In this document: positions 35,616 through 46,258 of the stretch, piece after piece | Layout of the letters: every line of letters starts with the position of its first letter | How positions within the stretch are numbered: position 1 is the stretch's first letter | Made by a program: the position numbers and the translations under genes | Notes under the pieces: model-generated | Told to the model about the DNA's origin: nothing | Database searches by the model: none | The model's input: only the letters and a program-made list of their open reading frames with translations | Assembly: GCA_033220425.1 (NCBI GenBank) | Contig: CM065647.1 | Span: 3,038,001-3,102,000 of the forward strand | Length of the DNA: 64,000 bases | Direction: 5' to 3' | Source: Lepraria neglecta | Taxonomy: Eukaryota; Ascomycota; Lecanoromycetes; Lecanorales; Stereocaulaceae

Positions 35616-37436
35616 ATGCCAGTACCACGTCCGCTTCCTCTGGGCGGAGATTTCGCCGACACAGAGCACTATGTTGAATCATTGCTTTCGTTCATCACGT
35701 CCTCTGAACTATTTGCTAAGCTATGCGGTGGTATTCATATCTTAGATTTCCTAACGAAACAGCCAGACCTATACAGTGCGATCCTACCACCAGAATGGAG
35801 AGAATGGTTCCAATTACACGAGGTGTCTGACATCCTTGATCTGTTCATGAGAGAAGATATTTCTGTCGCCGAGTTCGTTAGTCCCCTGAGCTTTGAATCG
35901 CCCATACAAGAGCATGGCTCTAGTCTTGAATGGCGGGGAGGTCCCTACCCGCCCTCAAGTCTGCTAGACTACATTCGAAATATTCGCAAGCACGCAATAG
36001 ATCAAGATTTTAAAGGTCATGATCCGAGAAATGGCACCAGTTCTACGACGAAACGCAGTCCTCTTCCACGACATGTTGCTGTGGGAATGAAACCCAAAAA
36101 GGTCCACGAGGTTGAGAATTTTGTCAAGTATATTGATGACCTAGTGGCAGATATTGACAAGTCTAGCTCGCAAATCATTACACACGTTGTTGACTTTGGG
36201 TCAGGCCAAAACTATCTTGGGCGAGCTCTGGCAAGTCCGCCACATAATCAACGTATCATTGCTCTGGAAAGTAAACAGCACAATATCACTGGTGCCAAAA
36301 CCATGGATATCACGGCAAAGTTGGCCGAGAAGGAGAAGATCATGCGTAACAAGAAGCAATTTCGAATGGGCTCTCGATCTGCAGACAGCCCCCAATCGAT
36401 GAACGGTACATTGTACTCTGAAGATGCGCTATGCTTAGTCAATTCTCTAGACCAGTCTTCAGCATTGCCTCCAAAAGTAAACCGTGAAAATGGCAACATT
36501 CAATACATTGAAATGTGCATCGAGAACGGCAACCTATCGAGCGTCATTGACCAAATACATGCTGTGCCCTCTTCACAAACTAACGGCACCACATCAGATC
36601 CTCAACTAATGGTCATATCCCTCCACTCTTGTGGCAACCTCCTGCATCATGGCCTCCGATCCCTCACGCTCAACCCATCTGTCAAAGCCGTCGCCATGGT
36701 AGGATGCTGCTATAACCTTGTCACCGAACGCTTAGGCCCACCGACATACAAGCTCCCCTCGCTCCGCTCATCCAACCTGCGACTTGACCAAGCGTCTGCT
36801 GCCTGCGACCGTCATGGTTTTCCAATGTCGGAGCGTCTGGCAACGTACAATCACCAGCACGGTGAAGGCATCCGCTTGAATATCACTGCGCGAATGATGG
36901 CCTGCCAAGCGCCTCAGAACTGGACTGCTACGGATTGCGAGTCTTTCTTTACGAGACACTTTTATAGAGCCTTACTCCAACGCATATTCCTCGACCGTGG
37001 AGTGGTCGAAAAGCCTACGGGTGCAGGTAGCGAGACAGCTAGTGGGAGCCCTGGCGGCTGGACAGGAGCTGGACCAGCTCTCACCATTGGGTCTCTGCGC
37101 AAAGCTTGCTATACGTCCTTTACAGCCTATATGCGCGGTGCGATCTCCAAGCTGGTAGAGGATCCGGAACGCGGAGCTGAAATTGCAGACCGCATGGGCG
37201 ACCTCACGGATGAGGGCGTTCTCCGCTACGAAGAGCAGTACAAAGAGAAAAAGAAAGAACTCAGCATCATCTGGAGCCTGATGGCGTTCAGTGCAGGTGT
37301 TGTTGAATCGACCATTGTGGTTGATAGGTGGCTGTGGCTCAAAGAGCAAGAGGAGGTCAGAGATTGCTGGGTTGAGGCCGTGTTTGACTACAAGCAGAGT
37401 CCGCGAAATCTTGTTGTGGTGGGGATCAAGAAGTGA
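35616..37436 (+). CDS. METTL25/RRNAD1-like methyltransferase-domain protein
   Basis: Intronless, 606 residues from the ATG at 35616 (MPVPRPLPLGGDF). A helical N-terminal part is followed at about residue 155 by MKPKKVHEVENF, the hallmark that opens the methyltransferase-like domain of this family. Next come VVDFGSGQNYLGRAL (SAM-binding glycine motif I), the acid-ending strand RIIALESKQHN, LMVISLHSCGNLLHHGLRSL, and AMVGCCYNLVTERLG. Human METTL25 and METTL25B (RRNAD1) share this motif order; their substrates are poorly defined. Activity as an RNA or protein methyltransferase is therefore family inference. The protein has no signal peptide or membrane segment and should be cytosolic or nuclear. 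Confidence 0.85.
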   Translation: MPVPRPLPLGGDFADTEHYVESLLSFITSSELFAKLCGGIHILDFLTKQPDLYSAILPPEWREWFQLHEVSDILDLFMREDISVAEFVSPLSFESPIQEHGSSLEWRGGPYPPSSLLDYIRNIRKHAIDQDFKGHDPRNGTSSTTKRSPLPRHVAVGMKPKKVHEVENFVKYIDDLVADIDKSSSQIITHVVDFGSGQNYLGRALASPPHNQRIIALESKQHNITGAKTMDITAKLAEKEKIMRNKKQFRMGSRSADSPQSMNGTLYSEDALCLVNSLDQSSALPPKVNRENGNIQYIEMCIENGNLSSVIDQIHAVPSSQTNGTTSDPQLMVISLHSCGNLLHHGLRSLTLNPSVKAVAMVGCCYNLVTERLGPPTYKLPSLRSSNLRLDQASAACDRHGFPMSERLATYNHQHGEGIRLNITARMMACQAPQNWTATDCESFFTRHFYRALLQRIFLDRGVVEKPTGAGSETASGSPGGWTGAGPALTIGSLRKACYTSFTAYMRGAISKLVEDPERGAEIADRMGDLTDEGVLRYEEQYKEKKKELSIIWSLMAFSAGVVESTIVVDRWLWLKEQEEVRDCWVEAVFDYKQSPRNLVVVGIKK

Positions 37437-38274
37437 CAAAGGGGCTTACGATGATACGTTCGAGGCCGAGGACTGCTCTCGACGACTTTACCAGCCAAAG
37501 CAGCTTCGGTTGTGTCCGAGTGCTAACAAAGAGATTGAAATCGACAATGCTGAAGTCGTGTTCATTCAATGTGGCTCGTTGTCAAGGGTTTCACCGTCAA
37601 GAGATTCATTGTCAAGGTGCTCATTGACAAAGGACTTATTGTCAAGCGATGAATCCTTTCCGACCAGCACCCGATCAGGATGAGTCAACCAATTTGTACA
37701 AAGACGCCCCAATTGGAAAGGTCCGCGCAGCGAATGGCCAGCGAGAGGAAGCTCTTGTTTTCCAATACCGCCGGACTGCAACGCTCGAGGCTCACCTGAT
37801 CTGTGAACTCTTAGGTCTAGCAGTCATGCGCGGGATACAATCGATTGCACGCACGCCTTGGGTGGAGATGTTTGCATACAAAGCCAATTCAAAGCTTGGT
37901 GCTTAGATTGCAAGCCTCGCTTTGCGAGAACGTCCAACAAAGGGAGCGAGCCATAGATATAGCAATGGGACATGCGGAGAGTACAGGGGAAGTTGTTAAT
38001 ACCTGTGGCCCTTTTTGGTGGGGTCCTCGCTAGAGCAAGCCATCGTCTACAGGCACATTAGAGCTACGCCCTTCAAACGTCTGGCAATGTATTTCTGCCC
38101 CATTATAGTCATGTATGCATTAGGCATATTCATCTTCACAAGGACAGCTGAAGCACTGATCGTGCAAGGCGTCAAGCCAAAGCCACATCCATCTATCCTC
38201 TAATATCATGTCATCGTCTCATAACCTTATGGCATCATACACCCGATCTCTCCCTTCCCCTCTCCAGCATCCGG
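37437..38274. other. intergenic region between convergent genes
   Basis: About 840 bp between the METTL25-like stop and the YjbQ-family stop. Apart from a 15-nt minisatellite (37576-37650) it holds only short open frames without motifs. Confidence 0.5.
37576..37650 (+). repeat. 15-nt minisatellite, five degenerate copies
   Basis: Five consecutive 15-nt units built on TCATTGTCAAGGxxx (37576, 37591, 37606, 37621, 37636). The unit is a multiple of three, so a reading frame crosses the array on either strand: SLSR-type repeats forward, LDNES-type repeats in reverse. No gene is proven here. Confidence 0.8.
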
Positions 38275-38906
38275 TTACATTTTCTCCCCCTGAATCGTAG
38301 CCATAACCTTTCTCCTCTGCTTCGAATTCCTAAACTCCAAGAACCAAATTCCCTGCCACGTCCCCGTAGCTAGCCTGCCATTCGATATCGGTATGCTCAC
38401 GCTTGCGCCTATCAGAGACGACTTGATATGTGCCTGCCCTTCAATCAGCGAAACTCTCTTCCACTGTACTTCGAGAGCCGCAGCCCACATACCGGCATGT
38501 CATCACTCCCCTCCGCATCATGTCTGTAAATGCCCTTTCCAGCTGCTCACAAACAAGGAATCAGCACTCATTCTCCAATGACCTCTCCCTCCTCCCCACC
38601 ATCTGCATCCCATCCGTGTCGCCCACCTCTTCCTCCTTTCCCAGCCCTTCTCCAGGACCAATCAAACGCACCTTTATCCTCAACCACAATCCCATCCAAC
38701 GCATCACTCATATCCGCCCTAACATCATCATCCCAATTCTCATTCAAACTCAACGCACAGCTCGTGTGCTGCAAAAACAAATGCACCAATCCAACCTTTA
38801 CCTCCTTGATTTGCGGCAACTCCTTCACAACATGCTCGGTCACTAAATGGGAGCCGCGGCCCAGTGTGGGGAGGGTGAAGAGGTGTTGGGTGTAGGTTGT
38901 TGACAT
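38275..38906 (-). CDS. YjbQ/UPF0047 family protein
   Basis: Three exons: 38672-38906, 38493-38542, 38275-38433; introns 129 and 59 nt; 147 residues from the ATG at 38906. Family motifs in order: LFLQHTSCALSLNENWDDDV, RADMSDALDGIV, YRHDAEGSDDMP-AHIKSSL (across intron 2) and GRLATGTWQGIWFLEFR. The HTS, EG-DD and GTWQ positions are those conserved from bacteria to fungi. Bacterial YjbQ has been reported to complement thiamine-phosphate synthase mutants, but its physiological reaction is unsettled. An upstream in-frame ATG at 39047 would add 47 hydrophobic or serine-rich residues, perhaps an organelle-targeting extension. The inner start matches the usual family length of about 140. Confidence 0.85.
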
Positions 38907-39555
38907 GTTCGTTGATGCAATGGGTAGTGGTGGTCGTGTTGAGCAGGAGGAGGAAAATATGGAATGCGGGACGACGACGAAGATTTGGTATGTCAGGGTT
39001 GAGACCCAGGTTAGAAGCCAGAAGGTGGCGTGAGGACTTAGGGACATTTTGTCTTGGTGACGAGAGAAAGTTACGGTTGGGTGGAAGCGCGAAGGCGCAG
39101 CTTGCCTTTTGTTCTACGAGGTTTCTCAGGCATGGCAACAGCGAGTGTAGGAGGGATTAGTTTGAATTTTGCTAAGCTAAGATACTGGAGAAGTCTATGG
39201 AAGGCCGTAAAGTGGCTCAGTGGCCAATGCAGCTTATCGAAGCTGAGCTGCCGAATGATGAAATCCACTGAAGAGGATATGTGCTCATTGAAGCGAGCCG
39301 CCCAAGGATAATGAAAGCTATCTTGATAGAACCAGTGCATGCAATTCTTGCTGCCGTGAGAAAGTATTCATCTCTTGTTGCCTGATTGCCAACATTGAGC
39401 GTACACTCCACGTGCAAGCAAAGTCCTCCCCGGCAGTTACAATCTCCAGCGCAAGTCATAAATCGTGTCTGTTTCCACCGTGATACCTTTAGCCGTGGAG
39501 ACCAGTAGCTTCCGTGGTCCATATCCATCTAACATTCATTAATATGTAACGACAC

Positions 39556-39556
<1 letters not shown>
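38907..39556. other. intergenic region, partly the YjbQ-family leader
   Basis: About 650 bp upstream of the YjbQ-family start. A minus-strand open stretch near 39217-39528 (GYGPRKLLVSTAKGITVETD in one frame) may be an eroded 3' exon of the neighbouring Ala/Pro-rich gene. Nothing else is recognised. Confidence 0.35.
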
Positions 39557-39587
<31 letters not shown>

Positions 39588-39588
39588 C
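39557..39588 (+). repeat. (GAT)n microsatellite
   Basis: About ten uninterrupted GAT triplets just beyond the 3' end of the Ala/Pro-rich gene. It is likely to vary in length between strains. Confidence 0.9.
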
Positions 39589-39603
39589 TACTCACCGAGT
39601 CTA

Positions 39604-40834
39604 TCAAGCTCTAAGGCGGTACCAGTACGGATACCCAGTGTCCGGATGATTTCGCCATTCTCCAGGCTGGAGATCGTGCGTAATTGTATTCATGGTGCGC
39701 AGAGTATAAGTGCCATCGAGCTCGCGGCACCAGAATTCGTTGTTGGGGCCGGGGTCCTGAGGCACTATTTGGTACTTCACATCGGAAATATTAGCATCAA
39801 ACCGATGAGCGAGAGCTTAAGTCAAGGCACCAACCCGAGCGCCGTTCTGAGCTTGATAGTGGACAGGTTCGGGCCCTCGTAGCCCGGCGCGATGGAACTG
39901 GATGTTGGCCCCACCGCCAGGGTGGTACATTGGTGTTGGTTGTGCCTATGAGGTGACATTAGCGACTGCAAATGAAAGTGTGTTGCGACAGAAGCAAGTA
40001 CAAATGCAATGAAGGTGGGAAAGACCATTGGATAAATTTCAGGATAGATTCCGTAGTGTGAACGTGGTGCAAAACGGTTCCATGGATTGTTTGGCGCCGC
40101 AACGACTGGATAATGAACGTGCTGTATGGGCGTAGCAGCAGCAGCTACAGGAGCTGGGTGCCAGCGACGATGGTGACCTGTATTGGGAGCAGCATCAGGA
40201 GCAGCAGCGGCTACAGGGACTGGGTTCCACCTGGCTACTCCTGGATTGTTGGCTGATACAGCTGGTGCAGCTGCCATTGCAGCCCGAGCTGTAAGATGGC
40301 TTGGGTTCGTCCATGGGTTGTTGGGAGCCGCAGCAGGAGCAGCAGCGGCTACAGGGACTGCACCACCCACGGGGGCTGGGTGCCATCTGAATCGTTGAGC
40401 CATGTTGTCCGATGCCGGAGTAGCAGCAGTTGGACTGTTGTTGGCTAGTGTTGAGCGGTGTGGGTGATGGATCTGATGTGATCCTGAGACACCAGCTGTA
40501 CTTGATGTGGCATTGTGGTGATGCCTCACATGGAATTCCCAATTCATTGTGCGGGAATGACGTGGCAATTTGTCAAGGTACAATTTGGGGTGGAAGGTGG
40601 CAAGATGGCAAGCAGAAGGTGTGAGGGGGAGAGAAAGTGACAGAGGGTGGTCAACTCACAATCGGCTGCACGTCGAATCGATCCGAGACCAAAACATGAT
40701 TCGGCCTGGGCGCTGGCTTCTTCTTCGGTGGGTCCTCGAGGTACACTTTGCTTACTGGAAACCAGCACATCATCGCGTTTGTTCGACTGGGCTTGATTGT
40801 ATGCTTTGAAGTAGTTGTATTTAGCTGGGTTCAT
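39604..40834 (-). pseudogene. Ala/Pro-rich protein with C-terminal 'CRELDG' domain, interrupted
   Basis: Proposed exons: 40660-40834 (MNPAKYNYFKAYNQAQSN), 40002-40495, and from 39945 down; introns 164 and 56 nt with good splice ends. The middle is low-complexity (AAAAPAAAPNNPW) with two copies of RWHPAPV. Exon 3 reads QPTPMYHPGGGANIQFHR to GARVGALT, then a TAA at 39817-39819. The same frame continues for about 70 codons through ALAHRFDANISDVKYQIVPQ, FWCRELDGTYTLRTMN and LQPGEWRNHPDTGYPYWYR to a TGA at 39604. That last block resembles a domain I recall from uncharacterised proteins of Capnodiales fungi. So either the gene is truncated by a nonsense change or a further, less usual intron removes the stop. 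Function is unknown. Confidence 0.5.
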
Positions 40835-42889
40835 GGATAGAATATAGTTGAGACTATCAATCAATTCTGCCAACAGAGATCACCGGACCTCAATAACGAT
40901 AATTCAACTTTGGAAGTCATGTCAGGGGCAGTGCAGCAAGCTAAAGTATGAGGTAGCTGGGGCCTCATGTCACTTCACTTCACTTCACGTCACCGGAAAT
41001 TAATTGCGACGAGGCAAAGCGGCAACTATACGGAACGAAAACAGGCATCGGGCCAAAGCCAGGCATCCACCCTTTGCCAGGAAATTTCACTGGGGCAGAA
41101 ACTATGAGGGTGACAAATAGTACAACAAGCTACCCTGCGAAATCTCATTTTCATCCCGGGATGATGGTCCATTCTTAGATCCACTTCAAGATGGTTGCAA
41201 CCTGAAAATGCTTGACAATCGGAATTCACCGCGCTGGAGTGTCGTCAGGCGGATCTCTAGAATCTTCTCCGTGTTCAGGTAAAAGGGTCTTAAGGCCGTA
41301 TTCAAAGTATAAGGCTGATAATACATTGGTGGGTATGATGAGGATATTGCCTGTTGGCCTAATACACCAATCAAGGGCAGTGAGCTATATCGTTGTTGTC
41401 CCAGAACGACGTAAGTTTCTGCTTGCTCCATAATGCTTGCCTCATATGGTCACCAACGTCGCTTCTCGGTGAAGACAAGATGCGTGGAAGCACACTCATC
41501 TCGTCCAATGTTGCACACCAATTATCAACCAAGACTATCCAAAGGGCAAGATGACTCTCGAGGAAGAGTGGTCTTGCAGTCTTCGTGTCCTGGAGTGGCC
41601 AACACGCGGGAGCGAGCTTTGTAAGCAGCGACTTAGAAACTTCTTGAACATATTCAAAACAACCCCCGAGCCGTGGACTCCAAGGATTCGTAGCTTGTGT
41701 GCAGGTAGATCACCTGATCCCGCCTTAAACATCCTGTTGATCACCATTGCATCCATATCTAGCCTTTGCCAGAGCTGGATCAGGCTTGCAAACTTATCAG
41801 TCCAGCCATAAGCCGATTTCATCCCAAACTAGAGATATCTACCAACAGTCGTCAAGACCGTGGCCTTTTCGGTAATTGAGCGCCCAGATCCCCGGATCAT
41901 GAGCCAGGCTCCGCCGTAAGAACTTGGGCATGACTTTGTAGGAAAGCCAGGTCGTGTAGCTTCCTTCAATTTGGGCACCGCCTCGTTAGCATGCTCATAA
42001 TAACTGATGTAGTCTTTCTTCGGCAGTGTCATGTCATTGTGGTTCGGCGTGCTGTAGAAGCCGCGGATATTCTAGATGTCACGATGAGCTTCTACAACGG
42101 GTGTATAGTAGCAAAATGTTGCTCTTGGGCAAAGGGTGGACCGCAATACCTAAACCTGCTCAGAAGGTCAGCGCTAGATCACTAGGACGCAGGGTTGGAC
42201 TTGTGCAACAAGCCATAGGATGAGTTACCAACCGTGACACCAAGTACTAACTTCGCAGTAGCTGGAGTCCGGGACTTTGTCAAGTTCAAAGGCACTGATA
42301 GCACTAGAAGGCGGATCTCGGATGATTCAATATAGTAGAGAAGTCACAGCACTGTCGAGTAGAGCATCTGACATAGGTCTTTAAAGCAGGCAATATCGGT
42401 AGCCTGTACCCTCTTGTCCACTACTAAGAGCTTTGCAGTTCTCTGTAAGTTGTGACAAGGACAGGACGCAGACTGGAGACAGACAACCGCCATGGCGCTT
42501 GCTGTATGATATAGACAAAGCCTCAACAATCTGTGACAGTGCTTGACAGCGGATTCAGACCAACTAAAGGTATAAGTATCGGTGTTCAATCTGATAGCCC
42601 CTTGTGTGAGATGATATAAGTTGCTGTGGAGAGTAAAGTAGGAGTTCCGGGGAAGCTCGAAAAGTAAACAAGCCATACAAGCGCGGCTGGCGGCTGTTTT
42701 CCTACCACTCACCGGATCGTCACTATCTTTCAGTGTTACGCTAAAGCATTGATAGGCAGACACATGTCACAAAGAGCAATATGGAAAGACAATTTGACTC
42801 ACACTTACGCCGGCTTATGCTCTTAAGTTGCCAAACCCTCCCTCAACGGGACTTCAAAACGCTCCATTGCACCACCATTCCTAGCCACC
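40835..42889. other. 2 kb gene-poor region
   Basis: Contains a short TTCAC-type tandem run near 40970-40993. Minus-strand open stretches at 41535-42032 and 42344-42763 look weakly protein-like but lack recognisable motifs. The rightmost part is the promoter of the NAAA-like gene. Confidence 0.4.
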
Positions 42890-44140
42890 ATGGACTCAGC
42901 CGGCCTGCGAAGACGCATAGAGCCGGTGGAGAGTATTATTGGGCCCAGCGAGAGCGGATCCTTCAATGAAAATCATAGCGATGCCTCTCGTATCAATTGT
43001 GAGGTTCCCAAATACACCATCGACCTCTCCCTCCCACCGGTGAAGCGCTACCAGCATGTAGCAGCAGACTTCAACGCCCAAACAGCAGCTTTACCTGCCC
43101 TTTTCGACGAAATCGTGCTGGGAATGAAGCCGAATGCTCGTGTTGGCAGAGTACGAAGAATAGCTCGACTCCTGCTTCGACGTGTGTACTATGATGAAGA
43201 GACTGAAGAACTTCGGGGAATATCAGAAGCAACCGGGATCGAGCTGTGGTTGCTAGTCGCTTTCAACGTCCTTCTCGATCTCTTCATGGGCTGCACAAGT
43301 GGTGCTGCAAGAGTGGACGACGGACAAGGGGGCAAGAAGATGCTACACTTTCGGACTCTGGATTGGGGCATGGATCCTTTGAGAAAGGTCGTCGTCCAGC
43401 TGGACTTCATTCAAAAGCCGGGCGGGAAGGTTGTCGCCTCAAGTATCACATACGTGGGCTATGTGGGTGTCTTGACGGGCGTAAGGAAAGGATTGAGCAT
43501 GTCTCTGAACTTCCGCCCAAACCACGAAAGGAGCACTAGGCTTGCCAACTTTCGGTTCTACTTTCATCATCTTCTTGTCCTCCTTGGCTTTCGACCTTCC
43601 ATCTCTTCTTTGCTCAGGCAGCAGCTTCTTCCTTCCCAGAAGTCATCCCGCCGTTCTACAGCTACGAAACCCACTCTTAAGTCCATCGAACATACTCTGC
43701 CAAGCACAACTACGACTGCAGCGTACTTAATCTTCAGTGATGGCGACAGGACGATTACGATGGAAAAGGACCACCGCACGGCCATGGTCAAGTCATCCAG
43801 CGACTTCATCGTTGCTACCAATCACGATGCAGCAGAAGAGATTTCTCCTGGCTCGCAAAGCCAGCCTGAGCCAGACTCCTCAAACACATTAGAGGCGACT
43901 GGCATGCAGGGACTTGTTGACGATAGCGTGCGTCGAAAGGATCTAGCCGAGAAGCTATGGAACAAGTCGTTGAGGAAGACCAGGCGAAGGATATCGCCCC
44001 AAAAACTTACTAAAGATACGGTCGTGGGCTGGATTGACACATACCCAATCTCAAATGACGAGACCCATTATGCCACCATTATGGATCCGAAGGTTGGGAA
44101 GGTGGCTTGGGTGGAACGATACCTTGAGCCTCTTGAATGA
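42890..44140 (+). CDS. NAAA/acid-ceramidase-like N-acyl amide hydrolase
   Basis: Intronless, 416 residues, with a good start context (CCACCATGG). The family is the cholylglycine-hydrolase/NAAA branch of Ntn hydrolases, which cleave N-acyl amides such as N-acylethanolamines or ceramides. Evidence: PKYTIDLSLPPVKRYQHVAA near the N-terminus (the NAAA-type alpha segment), and the catalytic cysteine at residue 135 in FMGCTSGAARVDD. In relatives the cysteine becomes the N-terminus of the beta chain after self-cleavage. Then come HFRTLDWGMDPLRKVVVQL, ITYVGYVGVLTGVRKGLSMS and the C-terminal FIVATNHDA. Unlike the lysosomal animal enzymes there is no signal peptide, which suggests a cytosolic location. 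The substrate is not predictable. Confidence 0.85.
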   Translation: MDSAGLRRRIEPVESIIGPSESGSFNENHSDASRINCEVPKYTIDLSLPPVKRYQHVAADFNAQTAALPALFDEIVLGMKPNARVGRVRRIARLLLRRVYYDEETEELRGISEATGIELWLLVAFNVLLDLFMGCTSGAARVDDGQGGKKMLHFRTLDWGMDPLRKVVVQLDFIQKPGGKVVASSITYVGYVGVLTGVRKGLSMSLNFRPNHERSTRLANFRFYFHHLLVLLGFRPSISSLLRQQLLPSQKSSRRSTATKPTLKSIEHTLPSTTTTAAYLIFSDGDRTITMEKDHRTAMVKSSSDFIVATNHDAAEEISPGSQSQPEPDSSNTLEATGMQGLVDDSVRRKDLAEKLWNKSLRKTRRRISPQKLTKDTVVGWIDTYPISNDETHYATIMDPKVGKVAWVERYLEPLE

Positions 44141-46258
44141 TTATTGGCTTGTTGACGAATTCCTATGCCCAAAATGCACAGGAGGAATCAAGTGGCTCAA
44201 AACGCAACGTGGGATGGTGATCATAGCAGGCAGTGAAAAATATCTAAGCGATGGAGCGTCTACTTCGACCACGTCACAGCCTCGCGAACCATGGTCAATA
44301 TAACGGTCTTTGATTGACCAATCAATCCTTCAGCTGGCTTGCATTAAGGTACATCTCCCCTAAAATCCTGCGGACTGGGCGAGGTGCAACGTTTGGGGAC
44401 GGGTTTGACAGCTGGTCTTCCGCCATAAGCGGATCAAGTTCATCTTACCTCGCGGGATTAGTCTATCATGCAGTATGTCCAGTCTCGAGCCTGTTCGAAT
44501 CAATCTTTGCCAATACTCTCAGATCCTATCACAGGCATTGATTCAACGAAGGGCGGTGTGCACCCTTCCCCTCTTCTGATCCAGTCCTAACGTCGCTTGA
44601 TCATGCGGTTAGTACAGTGCCTCAACGCCTTCCGTGACAGCGATGCTAGAATTAATCATAAGTAGACGGTCTAGGGAACACGTGTAGTCTTCCTAAATAC
44701 TGATGGCCTCAGTGACTTTATTCGAAGCTTCGAGACCGTTCTGATACAGCTAGTGGCTTTCAATGTGCATCGCTCATCACACCCCTTTACTGATAAGAAA
44801 GCAGTTTTCTCGATCTTCCCAATGACTGATATCATCTTATGCGCAGTAAACTTCGTAGCTTGTTTCCTAGTGGCATCCCAACAGACTGCCGTCGACATCT
44901 GCATCCTGAGACCGACCTTTGAAAGCCAACACATCACCGCCACCACTCCCTTATCCAATCATGAGTCTACAAGCCTCCATCCGAAAATTGGAGCTTCTCA
45001 TGCCTTCAGAGCATGAGGGCCTTACTGATTGGACAGGGTGCCTGGCCCAGCAAAAGACTTGCACACCGTACAAGGGTGAGCATTTCTCCAGACCACATGG
45101 CGCTCAACAATGTACAAGATCTGAGGCAGGGTGTCCAGAGCTACAGGCGAGGTACAGCTAAGGACTTGCTACACATGCTAGAAGAAGTTTCAAGCCTCGG
45201 AGAAGAATGTTGCCCCATAGGCGAACACCTGAGACTTGGGTCTGCAGCCAAATTGGATGGGACCATTCATACCAATGAATGCGGCTTATCGCTTGTCTTC
45301 TGAAAATTCTCAACCAGGCAGCAAAGACATTGTATGCAAGCCTTTAAGAGATTATACCGTTCACGGTCCATGAGTGGCTGAGAATAAATGGGCACGGCAG
45401 AGGCATGAACGATACACAGCGGGTGCAATGTCCAGACCTGGAGGGTAGAAGCTTTTATTTGCTGATGCATTATTTAGACTTTAGGATAATTGAGACTCGA
45501 GCCTGGTATGGTTCGACAGGGACTTCATCATTCGATTTCCCTCGTGGCCTCCAGAACGTTATCTTAGACCCGACAATAGCCGTCTCTATGAGTATTGTTA
45601 GGGTTTTCGGAGCGTGGAGAGCCTCATGCTTCGGAAGAGCGGCGAAGCTTTCCTTCGCCACAATTTCCTCAGCCACCCAGCTTAACGGGATTTCCGAAGT
45701 TCGGCAGTAACCCCTCTTTTTCGCAACATCACCAATGTACCTATTATATTCGAAGATTTAAGAAAGGGAAGCTACCACTACCTAGCTCGCCACCGAATTC
45801 GTGGTTCGCGGTTGCCTAACATTATTGGTAATGAAACTGACTTTCTCAGCTATCGTTGCGACGTCGTTCTTGCACGTCTGCTGACTCGTACGCTGAGGCC
45901 TCCAAAATGGTCCCTAGCACTTATCCCATAGCCACAGGCGTACTGTCTCTGTTCTGACTCATTCAGCTGGGGAGGGTAAGCACAAAAAGTCAAAGATCAT
46001 CAACTCATTTGCCACAGGTACAACTCGCTCTATTGAAAAGCGAACTCTTCTAAGACTCATCCTTTCACGCAACCAGTTCTGTCTCTTTCACTTTCGTGTT
46101 TTGTGTCGACATCCTGACACTACTTTCTTAAATACAGGCACTGCTCATTTGGCTGAGATAGCTCGACACCTGCCAAAGGAATCCGCGGATTGTGATCACT
46201 GAAACCAGTCCCAAAGCTTACGTTCTGAGTACACGGACTTCCTCATTCGAGTCTTCGA
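44141..46258. other. 2.1 kb intergenic region, no gene recognised
   Basis: Several short open frames on both strands have no motifs, plausible splice structure or start context. The CT-rich stretch at about 46046-46101 and the bases after it are probably the transcription-start region and leader of the AAA ATPase gene. Confidence 0.45.

Noticed and set aside
41535-42032. Minus-strand stretches with mildly protein-like composition (for example KLRILGVHGSGVVLNMFKK)
   Set aside because: A faint resemblance to serine-hydrolase starts does not continue in any frame, and no splice structure supports a gene. Left as a possible remnant only.
42344-42763. 139-codon minus-strand open frame
   Set aside because: Composition is unlike the neighbouring genes, and there is no domain motif, signal peptide or clear promoter. 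Probably chance.
44671-45819. Several overlapping open frames of 60-100 codons
   Set aside because: No homology-like blocks, low-complexity hints or splice signals make a gene. Treated as intergenic.
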